A stretch of DNA of 51,529 nt from Enhygromyxa salina (GTDB taxonomy: Bacteria; Myxococcota_A; Polyangia; Nannocystales; Nannocystaceae). The DNA lies in the NCBI RefSeq assembly GCF_002994615.1, contig NZ_PVNK01000231.1, forward strand, positions 1 through 51,529, written 5' to 3'. The notes below the pieces were generated by a model. The model was not told where the DNA came from and did no database searches. It saw only the letters and a program-made list of their open reading frames with translations. Positions 38,329-46,207 of this stretch are shown in pieces. The position numbers and the translations under genes were made by a program. The first letter of the stretch is position 1, and each line of letters starts with the position of its first letter.

Positions 38329-38661
38329 TCATCGCTCCTGGATTGCTTCGCGGGCGGTTTCGTCGGCGTAGAATTTGCCGAGCGGGTTGCTGCCGACCCA
38401 GCCGCTGATCATCTCGTCGCGCGTGCCCTTGTCGATCCCGGTGTCGTCGAGCGACATCTCGAGCGCCATGCTGGTGATCTTGGTGCAGTAGTGGGTGCCC
38501 GGGTCGGCGCCGACCTCTTCGGTGATCTTCTTGCACTCGGCGAAGGCGTTCTCGTACTTCTCGAACACCTTCTCAGCCTTCTCTTCGGGCGAGCAGGCGA
38601 GCATCAGCGTGCCGAGGGCGAGCAGGGCGGACGAGCGCAGGGCGACGCGGATGGCCTTCAT
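38329..38661 (-). CDS. Small lipoprotein
   Basis: A 110-residue lipoprotein: signal SSALLALGTLMLAC (Cys23), then a charged helical body with KVFEKYENAFAECKKITEEV and DADETAREAI-like ends; Cys43 and Cys59 may pair. It lies within a much longer spurious frame up to 39435 that is antisense to or shifted from the oxidoreductase gene; the ATG at 38661 is chosen because a lipoprotein signal follows at once. No family recognised. The gene is 50 bases after the oxidoreductase on the same strand, so possibly co-transcribed. Confidence 0.7.
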   Translation of the reverse strand: MKAIRVALRSSALLALGTLMLACSPEEKAEKVFEKYENAFAECKKITEEVGADPGTHYCTKITSMALEMSLDDTGIDKGTRDEMISGWVGSNPLGKFYADETAREAIQER

Positions 38662-38711
38662 CGGCCGGGGATAGCGCGGCGCTCGCTCGCCACGCAAGCG
38701 CCAAGGCGAGC

Positions 38712-39728
38712 TCAAGCGACGAGCAGGACCTTGCCGAAGTTGTTCCGACCCTGGATGTAGGCGTGGGCCGCCGCGGCCTCGTCGAAGCCGAACTCGCGAT
38801 CGATGACCGGGACCAGGGTCTGATCGCCGATCTTGGCCATGACCGCCTCGAACAGGACCTCGAGTCGGTCGATCTCGTGCCAGAGGTGGCCGAGGTTGAC
38901 GCCGTGGACCCCCCGGTTGAGGTCGAGCAGCTCGAAGGGCTTGAACTTCGGGGTCTTCATCAGGCCCTTCAAGATCGGCAGGAGCCGGCGCTTTTCCGAG
39001 GGCGCGAAGCTCGACGCCCCGAACATGAACAGGCGGCCGCAGTGGCGCAGGCACCGGTAGCTCTTGGCGTAGGACTCGCCGCCGACGGCGTCGAGCACGA
39101 TGTCGACGCCGAGCTTGTCGGTGATGCGCATGACCTCGGGCTCGAAATCCTGGGTGCGGTAGTCGATGCAGTGATCGATCCCGACCTCGCGGAGGCGCTC
39201 GTGCTTGCCCGCGCTCGCGGTCCCGATCACCGTGGCGCCGCGCCACTTGCAGATCTGCAGCGCCGCCTGGCCGACGCCGCCGGCCGCGGCGTGGACCAAG
39301 ACGGTGTGGTCCGCGCGGACGTTGCCGAGCTCGACGAGCATCAGCCACGCGGTCAGGTAGTTGACCGGGACCGCCGCGGCCGCGCTCATCGAGATGCCCT
39401 CGGGGATCCGCACGACCTGGGCCCGCGGGATGCAAACGACGTCCGAGTAGCCGCCGAAGCGGGTCAGGGCGACGACCTTGGCCCCGTCCTCGAGATCGTC
39501 GACGCCCTCACCGCGGCCATCGACCACGCCCGAGACCTCGTAGCCGACGACGCAGGGGATCGGCGGCATGTCGGGGTAGATGCCCATGCGCGCGGTCAAG
39601 TCGGCGAAGTTGATGCCGCTGGCCGCGACCCGGACGCGGACCTCTCCGGGGCCCGGCTCGGGGTCGGGCGCCTCGCGCAGCTCGAGGACTTCGGGGGCAC
39701 CCGCACGGCTGATCCAGATCTGCCTCAT
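38712..39728 (-). CDS. Medium-chain (quinone-type) oxidoreductase, VAT-1-like
   Basis: A 338-residue NADPH-dependent reductase of the MDR superfamily. The N-terminal GroES-like domain has GEVRVRVAASGINFADLTARMG and CVVGYEVSGVV; the Rossmann domain has VLVHAAAGGVGQAALQICKWRGA (split here by the usual AAGGVG). Catalytic-zinc ligands are lacking, as in quinone oxidoreductase. Best resemblance is the VAT-1/QOR group, with substrate not known. No adjacent pathway gene. Start ATG is at 39728. Confidence 0.88.
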   Translation of the reverse strand: MRQIWISRAGAPEVLELREAPDPEPGPGEVRVRVAASGINFADLTARMGIYPDMPPIPCVVGYEVSGVVDGRGEGVDDLEDGAKVVALTRFGGYSDVVCIPRAQVVRIPEGISMSAAAAVPVNYLTAWLMLVELGNVRADHTVLVHAAAGGVGQAALQICKWRGATVIGTASAGKHERLREVGIDHCIDYRTQDFEPEVMRITDKLGVDIVLDAVGGESYAKSYRCLRHCGRLFMFGASSFAPSEKRRLLPILKGLMKTPKFKPFELLDLNRGVHGVNLGHLWHEIDRLEVLFEAVMAKIGDQTLVPVIDREFGFDEAAAAHAYIQGRNNFGKVLLVA

Positions 39729-39762
39729 CGGCGCGGAGAGTACCCGCGGGGCGGAGCGAGTC

Positions 39763-40230
39763 CTAATTCAGCAGGGGCTCGTCGTCGTCGAGGTCGAGGT
39801 CGAGGTCGAGGTCGCCGAGCTCGTCGTCGAGGTCGAGCTCGTCGTGCCCGCCGACGAACTCGAGGGTCCCACCGGTGTAGTGGGTGCCGAAGGTCTGGAC
39901 GAGGGACGCGACCTGATCGAGGGCCGAGCGCGCGAGCCCCGGCGCGAGCGAGCTCAGCGGGTGGATGAAGGCCGCGAACAGGAGGCCGTTGGAGCTGCCG
40001 TAGCGGGCGTCGAGGGCGGTGTGGAAATTGGCCTCGAGGAGCCGGTCTTTGATCGCGGGGCCGAGGCTGCTGAGCTCCGTGACCGGCGCGATGAAGCGCA
40101 TGCGGTCGAAGCTTGGATCCATCAGGCACGCCATCGGGATGTTGTTGTGGGCGAACTGCCAGTGCGTCGGGCTCTGCCGAAAGTCTTCGGTCGTTTGCTC
40201 GAGCAGCGTGGCGAGCTCGTCGAGGGTCAT
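39763..40230 (-). CDS. Hypothetical protein with acidic tail
   Basis: A 155-residue soluble protein: alpha helix LDELATLLEQTTEDFRQSP, beta-strand region (QFAHNNIPMACLMDP, FIAPVTELSSLG, SNGLLFAAFIHPLS), then helix and strand. The order alpha-beta3-beta2-alpha resembles YbjN or type III chaperone-like folds, but I cannot confirm it. The last 25 residues are nearly all Asp/Glu/Leu (DDELGDLDLDLDLDDDE), coded by GAGGTC repeats at about 39793-39830. No signal peptide. It lies 34 bases upstream of the oxidoreductase gene on the same strand. Confidence 0.65.
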   Translation of the reverse strand: MTLDELATLLEQTTEDFRQSPTHWQFAHNNIPMACLMDPSFDRMRFIAPVTELSSLGPAIKDRLLEANFHTALDARYGSSNGLLFAAFIHPLSSLAPGLARSALDQVASLVQTFGTHYTGGTLEFVGGHDELDLDDELGDLDLDLDLDDDEPLLN

Positions 40231-40391
40231 GGTTAAACCCTACCCGGTCGCGTGGACTTGGGCTCGTGATGGCCGGGATCGTGGCCATACCGTTTTGCGC
40301 GATCACGTCGGTTTGGGCTGCCGTCGTGTCGCGGACTTCACCGCCTGTATGCGCCGTGTTGGCGGCTATCGTGTCGATCGCGGCTTTAGGC

Positions 40392-40446
40392 CTAGCACCC
40401 CGGGCTGCTAGCAGCCGGCGCGAGGCATTGCACCACGGGCTGCTAG
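40392..40446. mobile_element. Composite CTAG palindrome element
   Basis: The palindrome CTAGCACCCCGGGCTGCTAG (40392-40411) is followed by CAGCCGGCGCGAGGC and a second family end (40425-40446, reverse of CTAGCAGCCCGTGGTGCAATGC). The second end matches the left end of the 166-bp element with one base changed. On the minus strand its TAG is the stop codon of the RDD gene (40443-40445). Confidence 0.8.
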
Positions 40447-40832
40447 CGCTGAACGACGACGGTGCCCGCGATCAGATCGTGCAACGTCTGGTTCTTGTCG
40501 GTGAACAGCGCGAGCAAGTAACCCAGACCCAGGACCAGACCGGACGCCCAGCGCCCGACCCACCGGATGCTGGCCCGCGAGAAGCTCAGCTGGCGACCGT
40601 CGACGCCCTGGACGGCGAGGCCCATCGCGCGCTTGCCGAGCGTGGCCATCCACCCGCTCGACTCCTGGACGGCGAAGTACAGCCAGCTGATGACGGAGGC
40701 GACGACGCCGTGGCTGTCGGTGCCGAGCACCGAACTGATCATCGTGGTCACGAAGCCGATCAGCACCAGATCGATGGCCAGAGCCACGGCGCGTGGCGCG
40801 ATGCGCCCGTAGCCATTGCCCTGTCCCTTCAT
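40443..40832 (-). CDS. RDD family membrane protein
   Basis: A 129-residue protein with a basic start, IAPRAVALAIDLVLIGFVTTMI (first RDD-type segment with Arg and Asp), LYFAVQESSGWMATLGKRAMGLAV with the typical TLGKR, and a third segment VGRWASGLVLGLGYLLALF, ending DKNQTLHDLIAGTVVV. All are RDD hallmarks. The family includes transporter-like and stress-related membrane proteins; the role is not known. Its stop codon is in the CTAG element. Confidence 0.88.
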   Translation of the reverse strand: MKGQGNGYGRIAPRAVALAIDLVLIGFVTTMISSVLGTDSHGVVASVISWLYFAVQESSGWMATLGKRAMGLAVQGVDGRQLSFSRASIRWVGRWASGLVLGLGYLLALFTDKNQTLHDLIAGTVVVQR

Positions 40833-40860
40833 GGCGCGGCGCCGTCAGCGAACGAACGAA

Positions 40861-41295
40861 CTAGTAGCGGACGCGGACGAGGTCACGCTCGAGCACGACG
40901 GTGTCGCGACCCGAGCATGGGTACACGACCTCGAGCTCGACGGAGCTGCCCTGCTCGCCGCGGATCATGTTGGTCCACTGCTGGATGTGGCGGGGCGACT
41001 CGCCGTCGACGCTCAGCAGCACTGCACCTTCGAACAGCTTGCCGTCGGCCGGGGTCCCGGGGAACACGCGCGCGACGACCAGGTCGTCGCCGTCGCGGGT
41101 CAGCTCGATGCCGATCCCCGAGTAGGTGTAGTAGCTCTGGATGTCGGCGCGGGCGTGGGCCCCGTTGCAGGGGTGGTCGGCGACGCGATGAGCGATCGCG
41201 GCCGCGGTGGACATCGTACCGGCGACGACGATGGTACCGAGGGCGATGCGACGGGCAGTACGCCAACGAGCGAGGGCAGACGAGTCGATCTTCAT
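40861..41295 (-). CDS. PDZ-domain exported protein
   Basis: A 144-residue protein. A basic leader and hydrophobic IALGTIVVAGTMSTAAAIA (17-35) form a signal peptide or anchor. Residues 55-135 form a PDZ-like domain: GIGIELTRDGDDLVVARVFPGTPADG, ...AVLLSVDGESPRHIQQ. One Cys pair is likely (CNGAHA and PCSGRD). PDZ domains bind C-terminal peptides of partners. No protease domain is attached. The start ATG is at 41295; it is separated from RDD by 28 bases and probably co-transcribed. Confidence 0.75.
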   Translation of the reverse strand: MKIDSSALARWRTARRIALGTIVVAGTMSTAAAIAHRVADHPCNGAHARADIQSYYTYSGIGIELTRDGDDLVVARVFPGTPADGKLFEGAVLLSVDGESPRHIQQWTNMIRGEQGSSVELEVVYPCSGRDTVVLERDLVRVRY

Positions 41296-41512
41296 GCGCT
41301 GTGGTTCCTTCGTGACGCTGCCAGTGTTTCATAGTCGCCGCCTCGTTGCCAGCGGCGCATTGGGCGATCGGCCCTGCGCGAGCCCGCCCCACCGGAGCCT
41401 CGGGCCGGGCGAGATCGGCCTGGAATCAAGCGTTTGGGCCGCGCGTGCTCATCGAGCCGAGGCCGTCACCACTTATTTTCCCGTGCGATCGAACTCCGTT
41501 AGCTTGCGGGCC

Positions 41513-42502
41513 ATGATCCGACCCTTGACCGCGCGCGCTTCCGCGCTGTTCACGCTGCCCTCGCTCGCGCTGGCAGTCGCGCTGGTCGGCTGCGCCGACC
41601 CCTCCGGGACCGGGGGCACCGTCGACTCGCCGTCGGACGCCCCGGTCGAGTCCGAGCAGCACGAGCCGGGCGAGCCCGAAGCAGATGCGCCCGTCCTGGC
41701 CGCGGCCGACTCGGCCGCGAATGACCAGGATACCGAGGGGCAGCCCGCGCTCGAGGATCAGGACGAGGCGGCCGAGGGCGAGGGCGAGGCAGCCGAGGCC
41801 GCAGACGAGCCGCCCGAGCCCGAGGCGATCCTCGAGCCTCGCCGCGTGCTGATCGTCGGGTCTTCGCTGGCCGCGACCGGCCTCGGTGCCGTGCTCGAGG
41901 ACACCCTCGACGCCAACCCCGACGTGGTCTGCTACCGCAAGGGCAAGAGCGCGTCGGGCCTGGCGCGGCCAGACTTCTATGACTGGTTCGACCAGGGCAA
42001 GCGTCAGGTCGAATTTCGCAAGCCCGATCTCGTGATCGTGATCATGGGCGCCAACGATGGCCAGGATCTGACCCCGTGGAAGGGCAGCCGCCGCGTGCGC
42101 TGGGACAGCGAGGGCTGGCCCGAGGCCTACCGCGGCCGCGTCGATCAATTTCTGGCCGAGCTGGCCGCGCCGATCGAGGAGGCCGAGGGCGCGAAGGTCA
42201 TGTGGCTCGGGCTGCCAAAGGTGCCAAGCCCCAGCCTCGAGCGTAAGCTGAAGGTCATCCGCGAGATCCACGAACAGGGCGTCGGGGCCCTCGGTGACGG
42301 TGGTCTATACTTGGACACGACCCAGTACCTCGTCGACGAACAAGGCGCGCTGTTGCGCAGCGCGGAGGTCAAGGGCAAGCAGCGAGAGCTCCGCAGCGAA
42401 GATGGCGTCCACTTCACGATGTCGGGGTGTGAGTACCTCGCCGCCAAGATCTACCCCGAGGTCCTCGAAGCCCTCGGGCTACCCGTCGAAGCCAGCGAGT
42501 GA
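41513..42502 (+). CDS. SGNH/GDSL-like hydrolase lipoprotein (DUF459 type)
   Basis: A 329-residue lipoprotein with lipobox ALVGC (Cys27), an acidic Glu/Ala/Pro linker (30-105) and an SGNH domain: block I VLIVGSSLAATGLG, block III VIVIMGANDGQD and block V DGVHFTMSGCEYL with catalytic Asp/His. Block I has GSS rather than GDS. The family includes esterases and peptidoglycan or polysaccharide O-acetyl-modifying enzymes; DUF459 members are linked to envelope functions. It is 3 bases from the LysM/MepA endopeptidase gene, so joint action on peptidoglycan is plausible. Confidence 0.85.
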   Translation: MIRPLTARASALFTLPSLALAVALVGCADPSGTGGTVDSPSDAPVESEQHEPGEPEADAPVLAAADSAANDQDTEGQPALEDQDEAAEGEGEAAEAADEPPEPEAILEPRRVLIVGSSLAATGLGAVLEDTLDANPDVVCYRKGKSASGLARPDFYDWFDQGKRQVEFRKPDLVIVIMGANDGQDLTPWKGSRRVRWDSEGWPEAYRGRVDQFLAELAAPIEEAEGAKVMWLGLPKVPSPSLERKLKVIREIHEQGVGALGDGGLYLDTTQYLVDEQGALLRSAEVKGKQRELRSEDGVHFTMSGCEYLAAKIYPEVLEALGLPVEASE

Positions 42503-42505
42503 ACC

Positions 42506-43939
42506 ATGACGAAGTCCAAGGGCGACAACCACCGACAGCGGCTGTGCGCGGGCCCGAGTTGGTGGGTTCGCTCGCGCGGGCTGCTCGTGACCGCCGCGCT
42601 GTCGAGCGTGTGGCTGCCCGCGCTCGTGGCCGCGTCACCCCCGGAGGTCGACTCGCGCTTTGGGGATCTGCCCTCGCCCGACGAGCTGCCCACGCTCGAC
42701 GAGCTGGCCCCCGCGCCAGCTGTGATCGAGTCCGAGGCCGAGGCCGAGGCCGAGGCCGAGCCCGAGTCGAGCCCCCCGGCCCAAGACCAGGCTCCAGCGC
42801 CACCCCAAACCTCCGAGGAGCCCGAGGACGCCGAGCAGGCCGACGCGCCCGAGCCCAAGTTCGAGATCAAGACGCTGAAGAAGGCCAAGTGGATCAAGCA
42901 CCGGATCATCCCCGGTGAGCGGCTCGACGACATCGCCGCCCGCTACAGCGTCCGCCGCAGCTCGCTGATCCGCTGGAACAAGCTCGACAAGAAGAAGCCG
43001 CGGATCTACGCCGGGCGCGAGCTCGCGGTCTACACCAAGCACATCCCGCCGCCGCAGCAGAAGCTGATCTACACGGTCAAGTACGGCGACACCTGGAACA
43101 AGATCGCCAAGGCGCACCACGTCGATCCGGATCACCTGCGCCTGCGCTGGAACTCCAAGGTCCCGCGCAAATTCAAGGCCGGCCAGGAGCTCGTGATCTG
43201 GCTCGATCCCCTCGATGATCCGGATCTGCTCCGCGACCCCGTCGACACCCGGTCCCAGGCCAGCGCCGGGACCAGCGCCAAGGGCGGCGCCAGGTCCGGG
43301 TCCGGGCCGGGCAGCAAACGGGCGGTCGCGAGGCTGCCGCTGGCCAAGATCAAGACCGGCTCGGTCTCGGTTGGCAGGCCCAACCGCGGCAAGATCGTCA
43401 ACGCGATCCCGCTGCCCGAGAACAGGCCGCTCTACACCCTGCGCAAGCCCGACCAGGCCTACGGCAGCAGCCACGCCCTCCACAACCTCCAGCTCGCAAT
43501 CGCCAATTTCCGCCAGGCCAGCGGCTTCTCCGGCGAGATCGTCATCGGCTCGATCAGCAAGAAGGGCGGCGGTCGGCTCAAGCCGCACTCGTCACACCAA
43601 AGCGGCCGCGACGTCGACATACGCCTGCCCGTCAAGAACAAGTCCGGCTCGTCGGACGACGTCAGGGACGTCGACTGGGACGCGACCTGGAGCCTGATCC
43701 AGGCGCTCGTCTCGACCGGTGAGGTCCAGTACATCTTCTTGACCACGAGCCGGCAAAAGCACCTCTACAAGGCCGCCAAGCGCGCTGGCGCGAGCAAAGA
43801 CATGATCGAGCGGGTCATCCAGTACCCGAACAAGTCCGGCAGCAACTCCGGGATCGTCCGCCACGCGAAGGGGCACACCGCCCACTTCCACGTCCGCTTC
43901 ACCTGCGCCGCCAACGAGACCCGCTGCGAAAGCTACTAG
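42506..43939 (+). CDS. LysM-containing penicillin-insensitive murein endopeptidase (MepA/M74)
   Basis: Zinc peptidase that cuts D-Ala-mDAP cross-links in peptidoglycan. The 477-residue protein has a signal peptide, an acidic Pro/Glu linker, LysM 1 (HRIIPGERLDDIAARYSV) and LysM 2 (YTVKYGDTWNKIAKAHHV). The catalytic M74 domain has HSSHQSGRDVD with His361, His364 and Asp371, and GHTAHFHVRF with His457, His460 and His462. These six match MepA His110, His113, Asp120, His206, His209 and His211 in spacing. Penicillin-insensitive and periplasmic or outer wall. Start ATG 42506 is 3 bases after the SGNH gene. Its stop TAG lies inside the CTAG palindrome 43936-43955. Confidence 0.93.
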   Translation: MTKSKGDNHRQRLCAGPSWWVRSRGLLVTAALSSVWLPALVAASPPEVDSRFGDLPSPDELPTLDELAPAPAVIESEAEAEAEAEPESSPPAQDQAPAPPQTSEEPEDAEQADAPEPKFEIKTLKKAKWIKHRIIPGERLDDIAARYSVRRSSLIRWNKLDKKKPRIYAGRELAVYTKHIPPPQQKLIYTVKYGDTWNKIAKAHHVDPDHLRLRWNSKVPRKFKAGQELVIWLDPLDDPDLLRDPVDTRSQASAGTSAKGGARSGSGPGSKRAVARLPLAKIKTGSVSVGRPNRGKIVNAIPLPENRPLYTLRKPDQAYGSSHALHNLQLAIANFRQASGFSGEIVIGSISKKGGGRLKPHSSHQSGRDVDIRLPVKNKSGSSDDVRDVDWDATWSLIQALVSTGEVQYIFLTTSRQKHLYKAAKRAGASKDMIERVIQYPNKSGSNSGIVRHAKGHTAHFHVRFTCAANETRCESY

Positions 43940-43955
43940 CAGCCCGGGGTGCTAG
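43936..43955. repeat. Solo CTAG palindrome carrying the stop codon
   Basis: CTAGCAGCCCGGGGTGCTAG, palindromic except at two central positions. TAG 43937-43939 is the stop codon of the MepA gene. Confidence 0.9.
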
Positions 43956-44062
43956 CCCCGGATCAAGCGCTGAATTGAAAAAGCTGAATGATTCAGGGTT
44001 CGTACGAGCCGAGAGGCGAGCGTTTGGGGTGAGCAGAGGGGGAGCGTGGTATCGATCGCGCC

Positions 44063-45256
44063 ATGGCGTCGAAAGACCCGCGCACCTACCTCCTGGGCAT
44101 CGATCATCTGCTCGACGAAGACGAGCGCCTGACCTGGAAGGCTGCCCACGACTTTTGTCAGTCGCGGGTCTTGCCCGTGATCGAGCGCCACTACGAGGCC
44201 GGGACCTTTCCGAGGGAGCTGATCCCCGAGTTCGCGGAGATGGGCTTTTTGGGCTGCTCGATCGAGGGCTACGGCTGCGCGGGGCTCAACCCCGTCGCCT
44301 ACGGCACGATCATGCTCGAGCTCGAGCGCATCGACTCGGGCATCCGCTCGTTTTGCTCGGTCCAGACCGCGCTGGCCATGTACCCGATCTTCGCCTACGG
44401 CAGCGAAGAGCAGCGCCAGCGCTGGCTGCCCGGGATGGCCGCGGGCGAGCTGATCGGCTGCTTCGGCCTGACCGAGCCCAACTCCGGCTCGGACCCGGGC
44501 TCGATGCGGACCCACGCCAAGCAAGACGGGGAGGGCGGCGACTACATCCTCAATGGCCAGAAGATGTGGATCACCAACAGCCCGATCTCCGACCTGTGCG
44601 TGGTCTGGGCCAAGACCCTCGACCACGGCTCGGACACCCCGGTGATCCGCGGCTTCGTGGTCGAGCGCGCGACGAAGGGCCTGAGCACGCCCGAGACCCA
44701 CGGCAAGCTGAGCCTGCGCGCGTCGATCACCGGGGAGATCGTGCTCGACGAGGTCCGCGTACCCAAGGCCAACATGTTGCCGGGCGTCCACGGCCTCAAG
44801 GGCCCGCTCGGCTGCCTGACCCAGGCCCGCTACGGGATCGGCTGGGGGGCCGTCGGCGCGGCGATGGACGTCTACGAGCGGGCGCGCCGCTACACCCTCG
44901 ATCGGACCCAGTTCGGGCGCCCGATCGCGGGCTTTCAGCTGACCCAGCAAAAGCTCGCCGAGCTCCACAACGAGATCGTCAAAGCCCTGCTTCTGGCCTA
45001 CCACTGCGGCCGGCTCAAGCAGGACGGGAAGCTCGACCCGGTCCAGGTCAGCCTGCTCAAGCGCGACAACGTCCGCATGGCCCGGGTCGCCGCCCAGACC
45101 GCCCGCACGATGCTCGGCGGCAACGGGATCATGGGCGAGTTCCACATCATGCGTCACCTGTGCAACCTCGAGACCGTGTTCACCTACGAGGGCACCCACG
45201 AGATCCACACCCTCGCGATCGGGCGCGCGCTCACGGGCCTCGCGGCCTTCTCTTGA
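44063..45256 (+). CDS. gcdH: Glutaryl-CoA dehydrogenase
   Basis: FAD enzyme of lysine, hydroxylysine and tryptophan catabolism that oxidises and decarboxylates glutaryl-CoA to crotonyl-CoA. The 397-residue sequence matches GCDH over its whole length: GYGCAGLNPVAYG, ELERIDSGIRSFCSVQ, GCFGLTEPNSGSDPGSM, KMWITNSPISDL, and the catalytic base Glu376 in TYEGTHEIHTLAIGRALTG. Glu, Arg and Ser of the ELER-DSG-RS block and the Thr of ITNSP, needed for decarboxylation, are present. No other gene for the pathway is close. It ends six bases before the metallophosphoesterase start. Confidence 0.94.
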   Translation: MASKDPRTYLLGIDHLLDEDERLTWKAAHDFCQSRVLPVIERHYEAGTFPRELIPEFAEMGFLGCSIEGYGCAGLNPVAYGTIMLELERIDSGIRSFCSVQTALAMYPIFAYGSEEQRQRWLPGMAAGELIGCFGLTEPNSGSDPGSMRTHAKQDGEGGDYILNGQKMWITNSPISDLCVVWAKTLDHGSDTPVIRGFVVERATKGLSTPETHGKLSLRASITGEIVLDEVRVPKANMLPGVHGLKGPLGCLTQARYGIGWGAVGAAMDVYERARRYTLDRTQFGRPIAGFQLTQQKLAELHNEIVKALLLAYHCGRLKQDGKLDPVQVSLLKRDNVRMARVAAQTARTMLGGNGIMGEFHIMRHLCNLETVFTYEGTHEIHTLAIGRALTGLAAFS

Positions 45257-45262
45257 GTGATC

Positions 45263-46102
45263 ATGGGCCGCGTCCGCGTCTTGCCCGATCATGGCCAGCT
45301 GCTGATCTCGACCGATCTGCACGGCAACCGCGAGGACTTCGAGCGCCTCCGGGCCCGCTTCTTCGAGCTGCGCGAGCGGGCCGAGGATCCGGCCAGCGTG
45401 CACTGGGCGCTGCTCGGCGACCTCGTCCACGGACCCAGCCCGGCCGCGCGCAAACATGACCCGCTGCGCTTTGGCTACGCCGACGACAGCCCGGCGCTGG
45501 TCGAGGCCCTGATCGAGCTCCGGGCCGAGTATCCCGACAACGTCCACCTGATCCTCGGCAACCACGACTTCGGCCACATCGGCGGGCCCCACCCGCGCAA
45601 GTTCTACGATGACGAGGTCGAGGCGCTCGAGCAGCGCATGCCCGCGAGCGCGGTCGAGCGCCTGCGCGGGCTCTTCTCCCGGGCGCTGCTGGCCGTGGCC
45701 ACGCCCTGTGGGCTGCTCTTGTGCCACGGCTCGCCCGACGAGCAGCTGACCTCGCTCGACGAGCTCGACGGGATGGATCCGAGCGACAGGCGCGAGGCGT
45801 TCGAGCGCCGGGCGATGTTGTGGACGCTGCTGACCAGCTACGGCCAGGGCGGCGAGACGACCGCGACGATGCTGCGCCAGATCTCGCGGCCGGGGCTCGA
45901 GCTGCGCGTGGTCGTCCATGGCCACGACGTCGACCTCGACGGCTGGTACGTCGAATACGGCAACCAGGCCTGCCCCGTGCTGTTCGGCGCCCCGCCTGCC
46001 AAGCGCCGCTACCTCGTCGTCGATCTCGGCGCTCGCTACGAGCGGGCCGAGGACCTGCGCGAGGGCTTCGAGGTCTTGCACCTCTATCCAGAGCTGGTGT
46101 GA
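45263..46102 (+). CDS. Calcineurin-like metallophosphoesterase
   Basis: A 279-residue enzyme with the canonical metal sites STDLHGN, LLGDLVHG, LGNHDFGHIGG, LLCHGSPDE and VVHGHDVD in order, so both metals should bind. The family includes Ser/Thr phosphatases and diadenosine-tetraphosphate hydrolases. It is soluble. A GTG at 45257 is an alternative start. Its gene begins immediately after gcdH, so they are probably one transcript, although their functions need not be connected. Confidence 0.9.
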   Translation: MGRVRVLPDHGQLLISTDLHGNREDFERLRARFFELRERAEDPASVHWALLGDLVHGPSPAARKHDPLRFGYADDSPALVEALIELRAEYPDNVHLILGNHDFGHIGGPHPRKFYDDEVEALEQRMPASAVERLRGLFSRALLAVATPCGLLLCHGSPDEQLTSLDELDGMDPSDRREAFERRAMLWTLLTSYGQGGETTATMLRQISRPGLELRVVVHGHDVDLDGWYVEYGNQACPVLFGAPPAKRRYLVVDLGARYERAEDLREGFEVLHLYPELV

Positions 46103-46207
46103 CACCCGGGTCCCGGTCGCTCGATTCGGCCGAATCGCGCAGCAAACACCGGTTCAGCGGATGTCGTTGGCGTGGGTGCGGCGTGGGTGCAAGATCCCAT
46201 TGCTGTC